Below, in pieces: positions 1-8,491 of a stretch of 38,571 bases of DNA. Position 1 is the stretch's first letter. The number at the start of each line of letters is the position of its first letter. The translations under genes were made by a program, and so were the position numbers. The stretch is from JACDAS01 sp046262415 (GTDB taxonomy: Bacteria > Actinomycetota > Thermoleophilia > Gaiellales > Gaiellaceae), in NCBI GenBank assembly GCA_046262415.1, contig JBHEMU010000051.1:1-38571 (forward strand), in the 5' to 3' direction. A model generated the notes under the pieces. It worked only from the letters and a program-made list of their open reading frames with translations. It searched no databases and was not told the origin of the DNA.

Positions 1-8
1 GCCTCCAT
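1..8 (-). CDS. Start of a leftward gene cut by the window edge
   Basis: On the minus strand an ATG (8 to 6) lies five bases after a perfect GGAGG ribosome binding site (18 to 14). Only two codons and two bases are inside the window, so no product can be named. The 180 bases upstream of it carry no other gene and include an A-rich tract at 77-97 that is atypical for this GC-rich DNA and could hold its promoter. Confidence 0.4.
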
Positions 9-144
9 ACTCGCCTCCTCGAACGATGACCGTTAACGCGGACACCGTTCGACGCGAGAGCCGAGGACCCTTCCCCTCAAACAAACAAAGCAGTACTAGG
101 AGCGTGTGTCTCTACCCGGATACGCTCGTGCGGTCGGCTCAGAC

Positions 145-168
145 GGAGCACGGGCAAGCCCGGGCTCC
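145..168. terminator. Hairpin downstream of the glutaredoxin gene
   Basis: GGAGC, one mismatch, CGGG, loop CAAG, CCCG, mismatch, GCTCC. This second hairpin lies behind the one that touches the glutaredoxin stop codon. There is no T tract. It may help to end the leftward grx-bolA transcript. Confidence 0.35.
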
Positions 169-175
169 TGAGGGC

Positions 176-193
176 GGCGTCGCAAGCGACGCC
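176..193 (-). terminator. Hairpin at the end of the bolA-grx unit
   Basis: Perfect 8-bp inverted repeat GGCGTCGC/GCGACGCC with a two-base centre, abutting the glutaredoxin TAG stop. It is placed where a terminator for the leftward bolA-grx transcript is expected. No T tract follows, so it may act with Rho or only as an mRNA-end stabiliser. Confidence 0.45.
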
Positions 194-552
194 TAAAGCG
201 CGAGCGTCTTCTCGACCGCGTGTCCGCGATAGTCGTCGCCGAGCGAGGCGACGAGCTTCTCCTCCAGCTCACCCGTCTCGGCGAGCTCCTGGACGATGTC
301 CGCGCCGCCGATCAGCTCGCCACGCACGAACACCTGCGGAATCGTGGGCCAGCCGGAGATCGCCGTCAGCTCCTGCCGGATACGGGGGTCGGGCAGGACG
401 TCGATCGTCGCCACGGGCGCCCCGGCCTCGCGCAGCGCGCGCAGGGCCCGGTCCGAGTTCCCGCACATCACGAGCCCCGGCGTGCCCTTCATGAAGAGCG
501 CCACCGGCTCGGTCCTGATGATCTGGTCGATCCTCCCGCGCAGCTCGGTCAT
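193..552 (-). CDS. grxD: Monothiol glutaredoxin (Grx4/GrxD family) with a CGNS active site
   Basis: A 119-residue single-domain protein of the monothiol glutaredoxin family, which binds glutathione-ligated [2Fe-2S] clusters and hands them on, usually together with BolA. The KGTP motif is at 22-25 and the active-site Cys is C30. The cis-Pro motif WPTIPQ is at 68-73 and the GGAD glutathione site at 82-85. The active site reads CGNS where the family standard is CGFS. The ATG start overlaps the bolA stop by 4 bp (ATGA), so the two are translationally coupled with bolA first. Family assignment is firm. Its role in Fe-S transfer is inferred from the family and from the BolA neighbour. Confidence 0.93.
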   Translation of the reverse strand: MTELRGRIDQIIRTEPVALFMKGTPGLVMCGNSDRALRALREAGAPVATIDVLPDPRIRQELTAISGWPTIPQVFVRGELIGGADIVQELAETGELEEKLVASLGDDYRGHAVEKTLAL

Positions 553-785
553 GCGTCTCCTCTCGTTCGGATTCTCAGCTCGTGAATGGTGCCGTCGCGC
601 AGCGGGGCCGCGAGCGCGTCGTAGACGAGACGGTGCTGGTCGACGAGCGAGAGACCCTGGAACCGTTGATGCGCCAGGACGACCTGGAAGTGGTCGCCGC
701 CTCCGGTGCGGTCGACGACCTCGAGCTCGGCCGGGTCCGGAAACGCCTGCTCGAGCAGGATCTTCAGCCCTTCAGCCGCGGACAC
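549..785 (-). CDS. bolA: BolA family protein
   Basis: A 78-residue BolA-fold protein. The GGGDHF segment (28-33) and the later DQHRLVYDAL stretch (49-58) are the conserved core, with H32 and H51 in the positions where BolA proteins ligate the shared Fe-S cluster with a monothiol glutaredoxin. It is the first gene of a two-gene leftward unit and overlaps grxD by 4 bp. BolA proteins act as Fe-S cluster transfer partners and in some bacteria as transcription regulators. Here the glutaredoxin coupling favours the Fe-S role. Confidence 0.9.
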   Translation of the reverse strand: MSAAEGLKILLEQAFPDPAELEVVDRTGGGDHFQVVLAHQRFQGLSLVDQHRLVYDALAAPLRDGTIHELRIRTRGDA

Positions 786-789
786 GCCT

Positions 790-1020
790 TCATCGTAGCG
801 GCGGTTCCCGTGTGACAGGCTGACGGGCGGGACGACCCTTCTCGCAGAGATTCAGCGAACCCGGTCGCCGCGTGGCGGCTCCGTGAGCCGTCGTGCCGGA
901 CGTCCTCGAGCCAGTAGCGGCCTGGGCGATCCGCTCGCCCTTGACTGGCCCCGTGCCCTCGGCCGCGGCGAGCTCGACGGCGGCCCGCACGGCGTAGTCC
1001 GCCTTCGCGGAGACCCGCAC
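790..1020 (-). pseudogene. Degenerate Rrf2-family regulator, N-terminus only
   Basis: From a GTG at 1020 the frame encodes SAKADYAVRAAVELAA followed by GPVKGERIAQA, which is the beginning of an Rrf2/IscR-type winged-helix regulator. After about 34 residues the similarity stops. The intact family would continue with the recognition helix (of the form IPLKFLENIL) and a GGYxLARP wing. Here the frame runs into unrelated Arg-rich sequence and ends at 77 residues. A YWLED stretch in another frame may be what is left of the wing, which would imply an internal deletion plus a frameshift. It lies 5 bp beyond the GT4 stop. A functional DNA-binding domain is not encoded. Confidence 0.6.
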
Positions 1021-1025
1021 CCGCC

Positions 1026-2078
1026 CTACGCGCCGGCCCGGGCGATCGCGTCGCGGTAGGCGCGCACGTAGTCCGCGACCATGCGCCCGGTCGCGAAGCG
1101 CTCCTCGGCGTAGCGGCGGCACTCCAGGGGATCGAGCCGGTCGGCCAGCTCGAGCGCGGCGGGCATGTCGCGGTAGTGATCGACGATGACCCCGCTGACC
1201 CCGTGCTCGACAACCTCGGGGACCGCGCCCCAGCGCGTCGCGATCACGGGCGTGCCGCAGGCCATCGACTCGATCAGGACGAGGCCGAACGGCTCCTCCC
1301 ACTCGATCGGGAACAGCGTCGCGCGCGCGTCCTGGAGCAGCTCCACCTTCTCGCCGTGCGTGACCTCGCCGAGGTACTCGATCTTCTCGTTCAGGTGCGG
1401 CTCGACGAGCTCGCGGAAGTACTCATGCTCCTTCTGCTCGCGCAGCTTGCCGGCGATCTTCAGCGGCAGCCCCGTCTGGACGGCGACGTCGATTGCCCGG
1501 TGGCAGCCCTTGTCACGGCTCATGCGGCCGAGGAAGAGCAGGTATTCGCCGCGGTGCGGCTCGCACGGGTAGAGCGAGAAGTCGATCGCGTTGAGCACGT
1601 TCGCCGTCCACGGCAGGTGCGGCTTCGGCTTGCGCTGGTTGAGGGAGACGGAGATGAGCCCGACATTCGGCGACACGCGCGCGATCTGCTCGTAGATCAC
1701 GCCCCCGATCGCGTCGAGCGGCCCGTGGATGGTATGCACGACGGGCGTCGAGACCACGCCGCCGAGCGCCGCCGCCGGCAGGCCCGAGTGGTCGTTGACG
1801 ATGTCGAAGTCGCCCGCGCGCTCGTAGCAGGCGAGCGCGTGGTGGAGCTCGGGCAGCGACTGGCCGATCAGGTCGCTCGGAGCCCGCTCGTAGACCGCGC
1901 TCAGGGTCGCCTTCGTGCGCGAGTCGCCCGAGGCGAACAGCGTCACCTCGTGCCCCACCTCGACGAGCCCGTCGGCGAGCAGGGCGACGATCCACTCGAT
2001 CCCCCCGTAGCCCGTCGGCGGCACCGGATACCACACCGGGGAGATGAGCGCGATCCTGAGGCGGGGCCCGTCGATCAC
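1026..2078 (-). CDS. Glycosyltransferase family 4 (GT-B fold)
   Basis: A 350-residue cytoplasmic GT-B glycosyltransferase. The N-terminal half opens with the acceptor-side motif GGIEWIVALLADGL plus GHEVTLFASG. The C-terminal half holds LFLGRMSRDKG and the GT4 nucleotide-sugar signature EEPFGLVLIESMACGTPVIA, in which the two Glu are spaced as E-x7-E. The GTG start overlaps the stop of the glucosidase gene (GTGA), and no better start lies nearby. It is the third gene of a coupled SDR-glucosidase-GT4 operon, so a role in making or trimming a glucan or glucosyl conjugate is likely. Donor and acceptor cannot be read from the sequence. Confidence 0.88.
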   Translation of the reverse strand: MIDGPRLRIALISPVWYPVPPTGYGGIEWIVALLADGLVEVGHEVTLFASGDSRTKATLSAVYERAPSDLIGQSLPELHHALACYERAGDFDIVNDHSGLPAAALGGVVSTPVVHTIHGPLDAIGGVIYEQIARVSPNVGLISVSLNQRKPKPHLPWTANVLNAIDFSLYPCEPHRGEYLLFLGRMSRDKGCHRAIDVAVQTGLPLKIAGKLREQKEHEYFRELVEPHLNEKIEYLGEVTHGEKVELLQDARATLFPIEWEEPFGLVLIESMACGTPVIATRWGAVPEVVEHGVSGVIVDHYRDMPAALELADRLDPLECRRYAEERFATGRMVADYVRAYRDAIARAGA

Positions 2079-4132
2079 GTCCGAGCCACCGTGACCGCGC
2101 CGTTCTCGACGCGGGCCTCCCACACGCCGTCGAACGCCCTGATGCCCGAGAGGCGGAGGTTCCCGACCCACGCCGGCAGAGCCGGGGCGACCGTCTCCAG
2201 CACGTGGCGGCGGCGGTCCGGGCGGAGCCCGAGCAGGGTCTGCAGGAGCAGCACGGGCGTCCCCGCTGCCCAGGCCTGCGGACGCGCCGCGGTCGGATAC
2301 GCGATCGGGAAAGGCGTCTCGGCACGGGCGAGGCCCGCGAACACCTCGGGCAGCTGGTAGTCCCAGTAGCCCGCCGCCTCGAGCATGCGGTGCACGATCT
2401 TCTGCGCCTCGTCCCAGCGCTCGTAGCGGGCGAGGCCGCAGGCGATCAGGGAGTTGTCGTGGGGCCAGACGGTGCCGTTGTGGTACGAGAGCGGGCTGTA
2501 GGCGGCGTCCGCGGTCGACATCGTGCGGACGCCCCAGCCCGACCAGAGGTACTGCCCCATCAGGCCGTCGACCACCGCGTCGAGGCGGTCGGGCGGGACG
2601 ATGCCGCTCCAGAGCAGGTGGCCCATGTTCGAGCACATCGAGTCGACCGGACGCTTCTCGGCGTCGAGCGCGAGGGCGTAGAAGCCGCCGCGCTCCTCGA
2701 CCCAGAAGCGCTCGTCGAAGCGCTGCCGAAGCTCCTCTGCCTCCGTCTCCAGCCGCTCGGCGAGCGGTCGGTCGCGCCAGACCTCTCGCGCCAGCTCGGC
2801 CAGCCGGCGCTTCGCGTCGTACACGTAGCCCTGGACCTCGCAGGGCGCGATCGGCGCCTTCGCGAGGGCGCCGTCCGAGAAGCGCTGCGAGTCGAAGGAG
2901 TCCTTCCACGACTGGTTCTCGAGCCCGCGGGCGCTCCGCTTCTCGTACTCGACGAACCCGTCGCCGTCCCGGTCGCCGTGGCGGTCGATCCACTCGAGCG
3001 CCTGCAGAGCGGGCTCCCGGAGCCGTCGGACGAAGAGCGCGTCGTCGCTCCAGCGCCAGACCTCGGAGAGCAGGACGAGGAAGAGCGGCGTCGCGTCGAC
3101 GGTGCCGTAGTAGGCAGGAAACCACTCCTTCGCGGCCTTCCCCTGCCGGACCTCGTGCACGATCTTCCCCGGCTCCGCGTCGATGTCCGGCTCCGACTCG
3201 CGCGCCTGCAGCTCCGACAGGACGTCGAGCGCGCCGCGGGCGAGCTCCGTGCCGAAGAGCAGCGTCTGCAGGCACGTGATGATCGTGTCGCGCCCGAAGA
3301 CGGTCATGAACCAGGGCATCCCCGCCGCGGGAAGCTTCTCGAAGCCGGTGCCGCGCATCCGCAGGGCGGCCAGGTCGGACACGGCCTGGTCGTACGAGCG
3401 CAGGAGGGGGGCCCAGTCGCCGCGCAGGCTCGGGACGCGGAGCTGCCATTCCGAGAGCGAGTCGCGGATCCGCGCGAGCTCCTCGCCGAAGCGGCGGCGG
3501 GCCGTCACCGGGACGACCTCGTCGCCGTCCAGCGACGGGACGACGTCGACGCTCAGCACCCAGCGCTCCCGGGGGGCGAGCTCGATCCGGTAGGTGACCT
3601 TGCCGCCGTCGATCTCGCCGCGCTGGGAGAGGATCACCTGCGTTCGCGCGGGCTCGCCGTCCGAGTCCTCGAAGAGGAGCTGGTTCTCGGCGTCGTCGTA
3701 CCGCGGAGCGCTGAGCGGCGGCAGCGCCTTCGCCCGCAGCGGGTCGCCGAGCGCGAAATCGCGGTCCTTGACCGTGAAGATGTCTGCGAAATCGGTGCCG
3801 AACTCGAGCTCCAGGTCGAACGCGACTGCTTCCATCGACTGGTTCTGCACCTGGAGCCGGTCCTGCATGCCCTGCCCGACGAACCGCTCGCGGGCGATCG
3901 AGAGGGCATCCTGCTCCAGGCCGCCGGCCAGCGGGTTCCGCAGGTAGAAGGCGGCCGAGAAGTACTCGACCTTGTCGGAGGAGAGGCGGAGCGGCTTGCG
4001 TCCGTTCACGGTCAGCCGCAGCAGGGAGAGGAAGCGCGTGTCCTGCGCGAAGAGGCCGCTCGTCTCGCCGTCGACGTCGCCGTTCTCGTCGCAGATGCAG
4101 AACGTCGAGCCTTCGAGGATCGTCAACGTCAT
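2075..4132 (-). CDS. Amylo-alpha-1,6-glucosidase / glycogen-debranching-type protein
   Basis: A 685-residue protein with two parts. Residues 1-200 form the N-terminal beta domain of bacterial/archaeal debranching enzymes (TSGLFAQDTRFLSLLRLTVNG near 25-45). Residues 250-685 are an (alpha/alpha)6 barrel. Within the barrel, GRDTII at about 277 and NGTVWPHDNSL at about 554 are the conserved catalytic-cleft motifs. No signal peptide is present, so it acts inside the cell. The family hydrolyses alpha-1,6 branches in glycogen-like glucans, and many close relatives are untested. The start overlaps the SDR stop by 4 bp and its own stop overlaps the GT4 start. Confidence 0.88.
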   Translation of the reverse strand: MTLTILEGSTFCICDENGDVDGETSGLFAQDTRFLSLLRLTVNGRKPLRLSSDKVEYFSAAFYLRNPLAGGLEQDALSIARERFVGQGMQDRLQVQNQSMEAVAFDLELEFGTDFADIFTVKDRDFALGDPLRAKALPPLSAPRYDDAENQLLFEDSDGEPARTQVILSQRGEIDGGKVTYRIELAPRERWVLSVDVVPSLDGDEVVPVTARRRFGEELARIRDSLSEWQLRVPSLRGDWAPLLRSYDQAVSDLAALRMRGTGFEKLPAAGMPWFMTVFGRDTIITCLQTLLFGTELARGALDVLSELQARESEPDIDAEPGKIVHEVRQGKAAKEWFPAYYGTVDATPLFLVLLSEVWRWSDDALFVRRLREPALQALEWIDRHGDRDGDGFVEYEKRSARGLENQSWKDSFDSQRFSDGALAKAPIAPCEVQGYVYDAKRRLAELAREVWRDRPLAERLETEAEELRQRFDERFWVEERGGFYALALDAEKRPVDSMCSNMGHLLWSGIVPPDRLDAVVDGLMGQYLWSGWGVRTMSTADAAYSPLSYHNGTVWPHDNSLIACGLARYERWDEAQKIVHRMLEAAGYWDYQLPEVFAGLARAETPFPIAYPTAARPQAWAAGTPVLLLQTLLGLRPDRRRHVLETVAPALPAWVGNLRLSGIRAFDGVWEARVENGAVTVART

Positions 4133-4875
4133 GCGGTGCGATGGATGCGCGCGCCGCTCGACTGGGCGAGCGCCTTGACGACGATCTCGTCGACGTTCAC
4201 GTGCGGCGGGCGCGTGACCGCGAAGAGGACGCAGTCGGCCACGTCCTCGGGAGTCATCGGCGTCACGCCCTCGTAGACGGACTTCGCCCGGTCGCGGTCG
4301 CCGCGGAAGCGGACGAGCGAGAACTCCGTCTCGACGAGGCCCGGGTCGACGGTGGTGATGCGGATCGGCCGGCCGAGCAGGTCCTCGCGCAGGGCGTACG
4401 TGAACCCGCGAACCGCGAACTTCGACGTGACGTAGAGGGCGCCGTTCGGATAGGCCTGCCGGCCGGCGATCGAGCCGAGGTTGACGATGTGGCCCCCGTC
4501 ACGGAGGTGCGGCAGGCAGAGGCGGGTGATCCGGATCAGCCCGTGCACGTTCGTCTCGAGCACGGTCTCCTCGTCGGTCTCGGTGCTGGCGTCGAACGGC
4601 TCGCGGCCCAGGCCGAGGCCGGCGGCGTTGACGAGGATGTCGATCGCGCCGAGCGAGGCGCGCGCGGCCTCGACGAACGACTCGCAGCTCGCCGGGTCGG
4701 TGACGTCGAGCTCGTGCGGGTGGACGCCCGCGCCCAGATCCCGCATCCGCTCGACCCGCCGCGCGCCCGCGGCCACCGCAGCCCCGGCCGCGGCGAGCGA
4801 GCGAGCCGTGGCGGCACCGATTCCGCTCGAGGCGCCCGTGACGACGGCGGTCCTGCCGCTGAGATCTCCGGGCAA
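4129..4875 (-). CDS. Short-chain dehydrogenase/reductase
   Basis: Classical SDR of 248 residues. The NAD(P) motif TGASSGIG is at 13-20, NAAG at 83-86, N109, and the catalytic set is S135-Y148-xxx-K152. The sequence resembles the YdfG/serine-3-dehydrogenase type of cytosolic oxidoreductase. ARR after the second strand hints at NADP preference. A TTG at 4875 is taken as the start because it sits just before the first beta strand. No Shine-Dalgarno is visible and no ATG is in range, so the start is less sure than the gene. It is the first gene of the SDR-glucosidase-GT4 operon, divergent from the NlpC/P60 gene 46 bp away. Confidence 0.85.
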   Translation of the reverse strand: MPGDLSGRTAVVTGASSGIGAATARSLAAAGAAVAAGARRVERMRDLGAGVHPHELDVTDPASCESFVEAARASLGAIDILVNAAGLGLGREPFDASTETDEETVLETNVHGLIRITRLCLPHLRDGGHIVNLGSIAGRQAYPNGALYVTSKFAVRGFTYALREDLLGRPIRITTVDPGLVETEFSLVRFRGDRDRAKSVYEGVTPMTPEDVADCVLFAVTRPPHVNVDEIVVKALAQSSGARIHRTA

Positions 4876-4921
4876 GCACGGAAATCTAAAGCAGCGGGTG
4901 GCCGAAGCCGACAAAGGAAGC

Positions 4922-5920
4922 GTGAGCCTCCGCCTGCGTACGCTCGCCCTCTGCGCCGTCGCCCTCGCGGGCGCCGCGACGTGCGGCTCCGCGCGCGCGG
5001 ACGGACCCGTGTTCGCGATCGTCGCGAACGAGACCGCGTCCGAGGTCGTCGACGTGGCCTCCCAGGACGCCGCGCTGGCCGAGCAGCTGGACGAGTTCCT
5101 GCGCGGCGAGTCGGCCCCGCTGGCCGGAATGGGCAGCACCTTCGTCGCGGCGGGCCGGAGCTACGGCATCGACCCGCGCTACCTCGTCGCCCTCTCGGGC
5201 GCCGAGTCCTCCTTCGGCAAGTTCCTCTTCCGCCCGTTCAACCCCTTCGGCTGGGGCAGCTACGACTTCACGTCCTGGAACGAGGCGATCTACACGGTCG
5301 CGCGCGGCCTGCACAGGGGCTACCTCTCCGAGGGCCGGACGGCCGTGTCGTCGATCTCGGAGAAGTACGCGCCCGTTGGCGCGGACAACGACCCGAACCA
5401 AACGAACGGCGAGCACCCGCACAACATCTCGGCCTTCCTGCTCCGGCTCGGCGGGAATCCGGACGACGTCCGCCTCGGCGCCACTCCCGCCGCGCCTCCG
5501 TTCCTGCCCACCTTCCCCGGCGTCGGCCCCGCGAACACGATGGTGATGAGCTCGCCGGGCGAGCGTGCCGCCTCGCTCGCGCTCGAGTACGTCGGCGTCC
5601 CCTACGTCTGGGGCGGCGAGTCGCCCTCGGGCTTCGACTGCTCCGGGCTGACCATGTTCGTCTACGCGCAGCTCGGCGTCAGCCTCAGCCACTGGACGGG
5701 CGACCAGGTGAGTCAGGGCAGGCCGGTCGAGCGGACCGATCTCCAGCCCGGCGACCTGATCTTCTTCGACGTCGCTGCCGACGGCGTCCCCGGCCACATG
5801 GGCATGTACGTCGGCGTCGGCCTCTTCGTGCACGCGCCGCACTCCGGCGACGTGGTCAAGGTCTCCCCGTTCGACGCGCGCTACCAGGCCCGCTTCTCGA
5901 GCGCGATCCGTCCGTACTGA
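4922..5920 (+). CDS. Exported NlpC/P60 peptidoglycan hydrolase with glucosaminidase-like domain
   Basis: 332 residues, secreted. The GTG start has AAAGGAAG just before it. The signal peptide covers 1-26 (cleavage after ARA). Residues 65-150 resemble the lysozyme-like glucosaminidase fold, with GIDPRYLVALSGAESSFGK containing the likely acid E95 and NPFGWG at 107-112. Residues 212-332 are an NlpC/P60 domain with the Cys in SGFDCSG (C240), the His in GHMGMYVG (H292) and a third polar residue at H304 or H307. Two wall-cutting activities in one chain, one on the glycan and one on the stem peptide, fit a cell-separation or wall-turnover role. The glycan-cleaving role is the less certain half. Confidence 0.88.
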   Translation: MSLRLRTLALCAVALAGAATCGSARADGPVFAIVANETASEVVDVASQDAALAEQLDEFLRGESAPLAGMGSTFVAAGRSYGIDPRYLVALSGAESSFGKFLFRPFNPFGWGSYDFTSWNEAIYTVARGLHRGYLSEGRTAVSSISEKYAPVGADNDPNQTNGEHPHNISAFLLRLGGNPDDVRLGATPAAPPFLPTFPGVGPANTMVMSSPGERAASLALEYVGVPYVWGGESPSGFDCSGLTMFVYAQLGVSLSHWTGDQVSQGRPVERTDLQPGDLIFFDVAADGVPGHMGMYVGVGLFVHAPHSGDVVKVSPFDARYQARFSSAIRPY

Positions 5921-5953
5921 GCTGCCGGTTGCTCCACACGCCGCGCTGCCGGA

Positions 5954-8200
5954 TCAGCCGGCGCGCATGAGCCGTTCGGCGCGGATCAGCGCGGCAGGCT
6001 CGAGATCCGCGTCCAGCACCTGCACGTAGAAGCCCCGGCGGCGGTCGGCGGCGGCGGGCGGCGCCGAGGCGGCTGCCGTGTGCAGGCGGATGCTCGAGGA
6101 GCCCGGAGGCAGCAGGAACGTCCGGGTGATCGGGACTCCCTCGAAGCCCGCGGCGACGCTCACGGCGCGGCCGTCCGGGAACGTGAGCCGGACGCGCGCG
6201 GGGAGTCCGGCGGTCGCGACCCGCGCCCTGAACACGACCCTCCGCGTCGCGGCCGGGTTGCGCAGGCGCAGGACCGACGCCGGCCGCCTGGACCAGCGGA
6301 AGGTCGAGGGCCCGGCTCCCTCCTCGCCGTGGAAGTCGCGCCCCCACTCCAGGCGCGGCGGGCGGAGAACGGCCGTCCGGAGCTCGGCCAGAAGGCCCTC
6401 CGGGAGCCGTTCCCGGACAGTGGTCGAGAACGGCCGCAGGTCGTAGAACGCCCGGCGTCGGTCGCCGCTCTCGAGTGCGCGGGCTACGCCCAGGATCCGG
6501 CGTAGCTCCGCCTCCACCGCCGTCCCGCGGTCCTCGTACCCGAAGCGATCGACCTCGATCCCCGCGAGACCGGCCGCGACCAGTCCGGGGAGAGCCCGCT
6601 GGAGCGGCCTGCGCGAGAGCTCGCGGGCCCAGTCGCCCGGACTGGTCTTGATCGCCCCGGAGGTCCAGCGTAGATCGCGGGAGTGGAGGTACCCCGCCAG
6701 GGGGTCGTAGATGACCATCCCGCGCGGCACGAGCTCGCTCGCCTCGGGAAACAGGAGGTGCGGGAGCTGGTAGACGGCGGCCCCGCGGGGAAGGCGCCGC
6801 TCGATCGCGCGGACGAAGCCGCGGTCGGACTCGAACTCGACCCTGGTGCCCCGGTAGTCCGGGACGAACGCGTCGCTCGTCTGCTCGACCAGCCCGACCC
6901 CGAGCAGGAGCGCGAGCACGACCCCGGCGAGGGCGGGCGGCCGGCCACGCGCTCGGAGGAGCGCTCGCAGACGGTCGATCCCGACGCCGAGCGCGAAGAT
7001 CGCGAAGAAGGCGAGGAAGACCGAGAGGCGGCTCCAGACGCGGAGCTGAGGCGTGACGAGGTAGGCGAACACCGTCGCGAGCCCCCCGGTGGTCGCGATC
7101 GCAAGCCCGAGCACGGTCGCGACCGAGGCGGCCCGGACGAGCGGGCGGCGAGGACGCAGACGCACCGCGCCGAGCGTCGCCGCCAGCGCCGCCGCGCACA
7201 GGAAGGCGAACCCGAGGGTCGCGAGCAACCCGAGCGTGGCGCCCGACTCGGACGTCAACGGCGTCTCGAAGCGATACCGCCGCGTGAGGTCGGCGAGGAA
7301 GTCGAGTCGATGTGACTCGAGCGGGAAGACGAGGTCGGCGAGCTTGAGGCTGAACAGCTCGCTCTCCACCGGCCGCCGCTCGGCGATCGAGGTTCCGCCG
7401 TGCACCAGGCGGTGGACGAACGACGGCAGCAGCTGGCAGAAGACGACGAGGGCGATCGCCGCGGCGGGGACGAGCCCTTGCCGGAGCGCCTCCACCCCGC
7501 GGCGTCCGAGCGCTGCGACCGCGGTTGCGGCGACGAGGAGCGTCACCGTGAAGCCGGCGTAGTAGATCCCCCCCGTCCCCACGAGCACGCAGACGGCGAG
7601 GGTTGCCGCCGTGCGGCGCGGGCCGACGAGTGTGTGCCCGGCGAGCACTCGCAGGATGAGCAGCGCGCCGAGTGGGACCGCGTAGTAGGCGGAGAGGAAG
7701 AGGTGCGCCTCGCCGCGGTAGAAGTGGTACGGAAGGAGCGAGAACAGCACCGCGCAGACGAGCGCGGCCGGCCGCGACAGCCGCAGCCGGCGCAGGACGG
7801 CGAAGGCCGCGAGGGCGACGACGGCGAAGGACAGGAGGAAGAAGGCGTTCATCGTCCCGAACGTGCCTCCGCCGAGGAGGCCGATCACTCCGACGGTGGC
7901 GATGTCCGCGAGCGAGGCATTCTCGAACGGGTAGTCGTGCAGCGTCTGCCCGAAGGGCGCGCCGAGCCGGTCGTTCTCGAGGTGCCAGCCGTCGTCGAGC
8001 GTCTCCGCGACGACCACCGCATAGAGGCGGGCGTCGCCCGAGTACGAGAGCGGTATTCCCGGGGAGGCCTCCCAGAGCCGGAGCGCCACGACGGCGGCGA
8101 GCACCGCGAGCGACGCGGCCGCCAACGCGTACAGCGTCTCTGCGCGGCGTGGGCGGATCAGGTTGAGGTGACGCACGGGTCTCGACGTAGGATCCCTCAC
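5954..8200 (-). CDS. Large polytopic membrane protein, GT-C/YfhO-like
   Basis: 748 residues. The first 445 contain about ten hydrophobic helices, beginning near residues 23-43. The first extracytoplasmic loop carries YSGDARLY with an acidic pair typical of GT-C lipid-sugar transferases (YfhO/PMT-like). The last 300 residues are soluble and end in a beta-rich segment (residues 640-730). The GTG start is supported by GGAGGAT six bases upstream. Proteins of this shape usually move sugars from polyprenyl carriers to envelope acceptors, but no substrate can be named. It is convergent with the NlpC/P60 gene. Confidence 0.75.
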   Translation of the reverse strand: MRDPTSRPVRHLNLIRPRRAETLYALAAASLAVLAAVVALRLWEASPGIPLSYSGDARLYAVVVAETLDDGWHLENDRLGAPFGQTLHDYPFENASLADIATVGVIGLLGGGTFGTMNAFFLLSFAVVALAAFAVLRRLRLSRPAALVCAVLFSLLPYHFYRGEAHLFLSAYYAVPLGALLILRVLAGHTLVGPRRTAATLAVCVLVGTGGIYYAGFTVTLLVAATAVAALGRRGVEALRQGLVPAAAIALVVFCQLLPSFVHRLVHGGTSIAERRPVESELFSLKLADLVFPLESHRLDFLADLTRRYRFETPLTSESGATLGLLATLGFAFLCAAALAATLGAVRLRPRRPLVRAASVATVLGLAIATTGGLATVFAYLVTPQLRVWSRLSVFLAFFAIFALGVGIDRLRALLRARGRPPALAGVVLALLLGVGLVEQTSDAFVPDYRGTRVEFESDRGFVRAIERRLPRGAAVYQLPHLLFPEASELVPRGMVIYDPLAGYLHSRDLRWTSGAIKTSPGDWARELSRRPLQRALPGLVAAGLAGIEVDRFGYEDRGTAVEAELRRILGVARALESGDRRRAFYDLRPFSTTVRERLPEGLLAELRTAVLRPPRLEWGRDFHGEEGAGPSTFRWSRRPASVLRLRNPAATRRVVFRARVATAGLPARVRLTFPDGRAVSVAAGFEGVPITRTFLLPPGSSSIRLHTAAASAPPAAADRRRGFYVQVLDADLEPAALIRAERLMRAG

Positions 8201-8217
8201 TTCGGATCCTCCGTGCT

Positions 8218-8358
8218 TTGACCGCCGGCACCCTCGGCCTTCTGACCGCGACTGCCGTCAGCGCCGTCGTGGTGGCGGCTTCGGCAGCGACCAGCCCGAC
8301 CCCCGCCGGGTTCGACATCGTCAGCCTGCACTGGGGCCCGCCGGCCCTGCCTCGCTGA
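8218..8358 (+). CDS. Possible small exported peptide
   Basis: A TTG-started frame of 46 codons encodes a hydrophobic stretch (GTLGLLTATAVSAVVVAASA) then a short polar tail ending LHWGPPALPR. It looks like a signal peptide or single membrane anchor with almost nothing attached. Against it: no Shine-Dalgarno is present, and it begins 17 bp from the start of the divergent membrane-protein gene, where that gene's promoter should lie. It could be a remnant of a longer secreted protein. Low confidence. Confidence 0.22.
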   Translation: MTAGTLGLLTATAVSAVVVAASAATSPTPAGFDIVSLHWGPPALPR

Positions 8359-8458
8359 GCCCTTCCGCACTGGCCGACCGACCGCGCCGCCACCCGGCGT
8401 CCAGCGCGGCCCGGCGTCACAGCGCTGAGGTGTGAAAGTGGCCCTCGAGCGTGCGGCG

Positions 8459-8464
8459 TACAAT
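8459..8464 (+). promoter_or_regulatory. -10 element for the 8492 exported protein
   Basis: TACAAT matches the sigma-70 -10 consensus at five of six bases, 27 bp ahead of the ATG and followed by an AGAGGAG ribosome binding site at 8481-8487. No convincing -35 box is found at 16-18 bp. Confidence 0.4.
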
Positions 8465-8491
8465 CGCCGCCCCGAAGACGAGAGGAGCTGC

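Noticed and set aside
2204..4276. Plus-strand frame of 690 codons
   Set aside because: Antisense to the debranching enzyme and SDR genes, whose motifs are certain.
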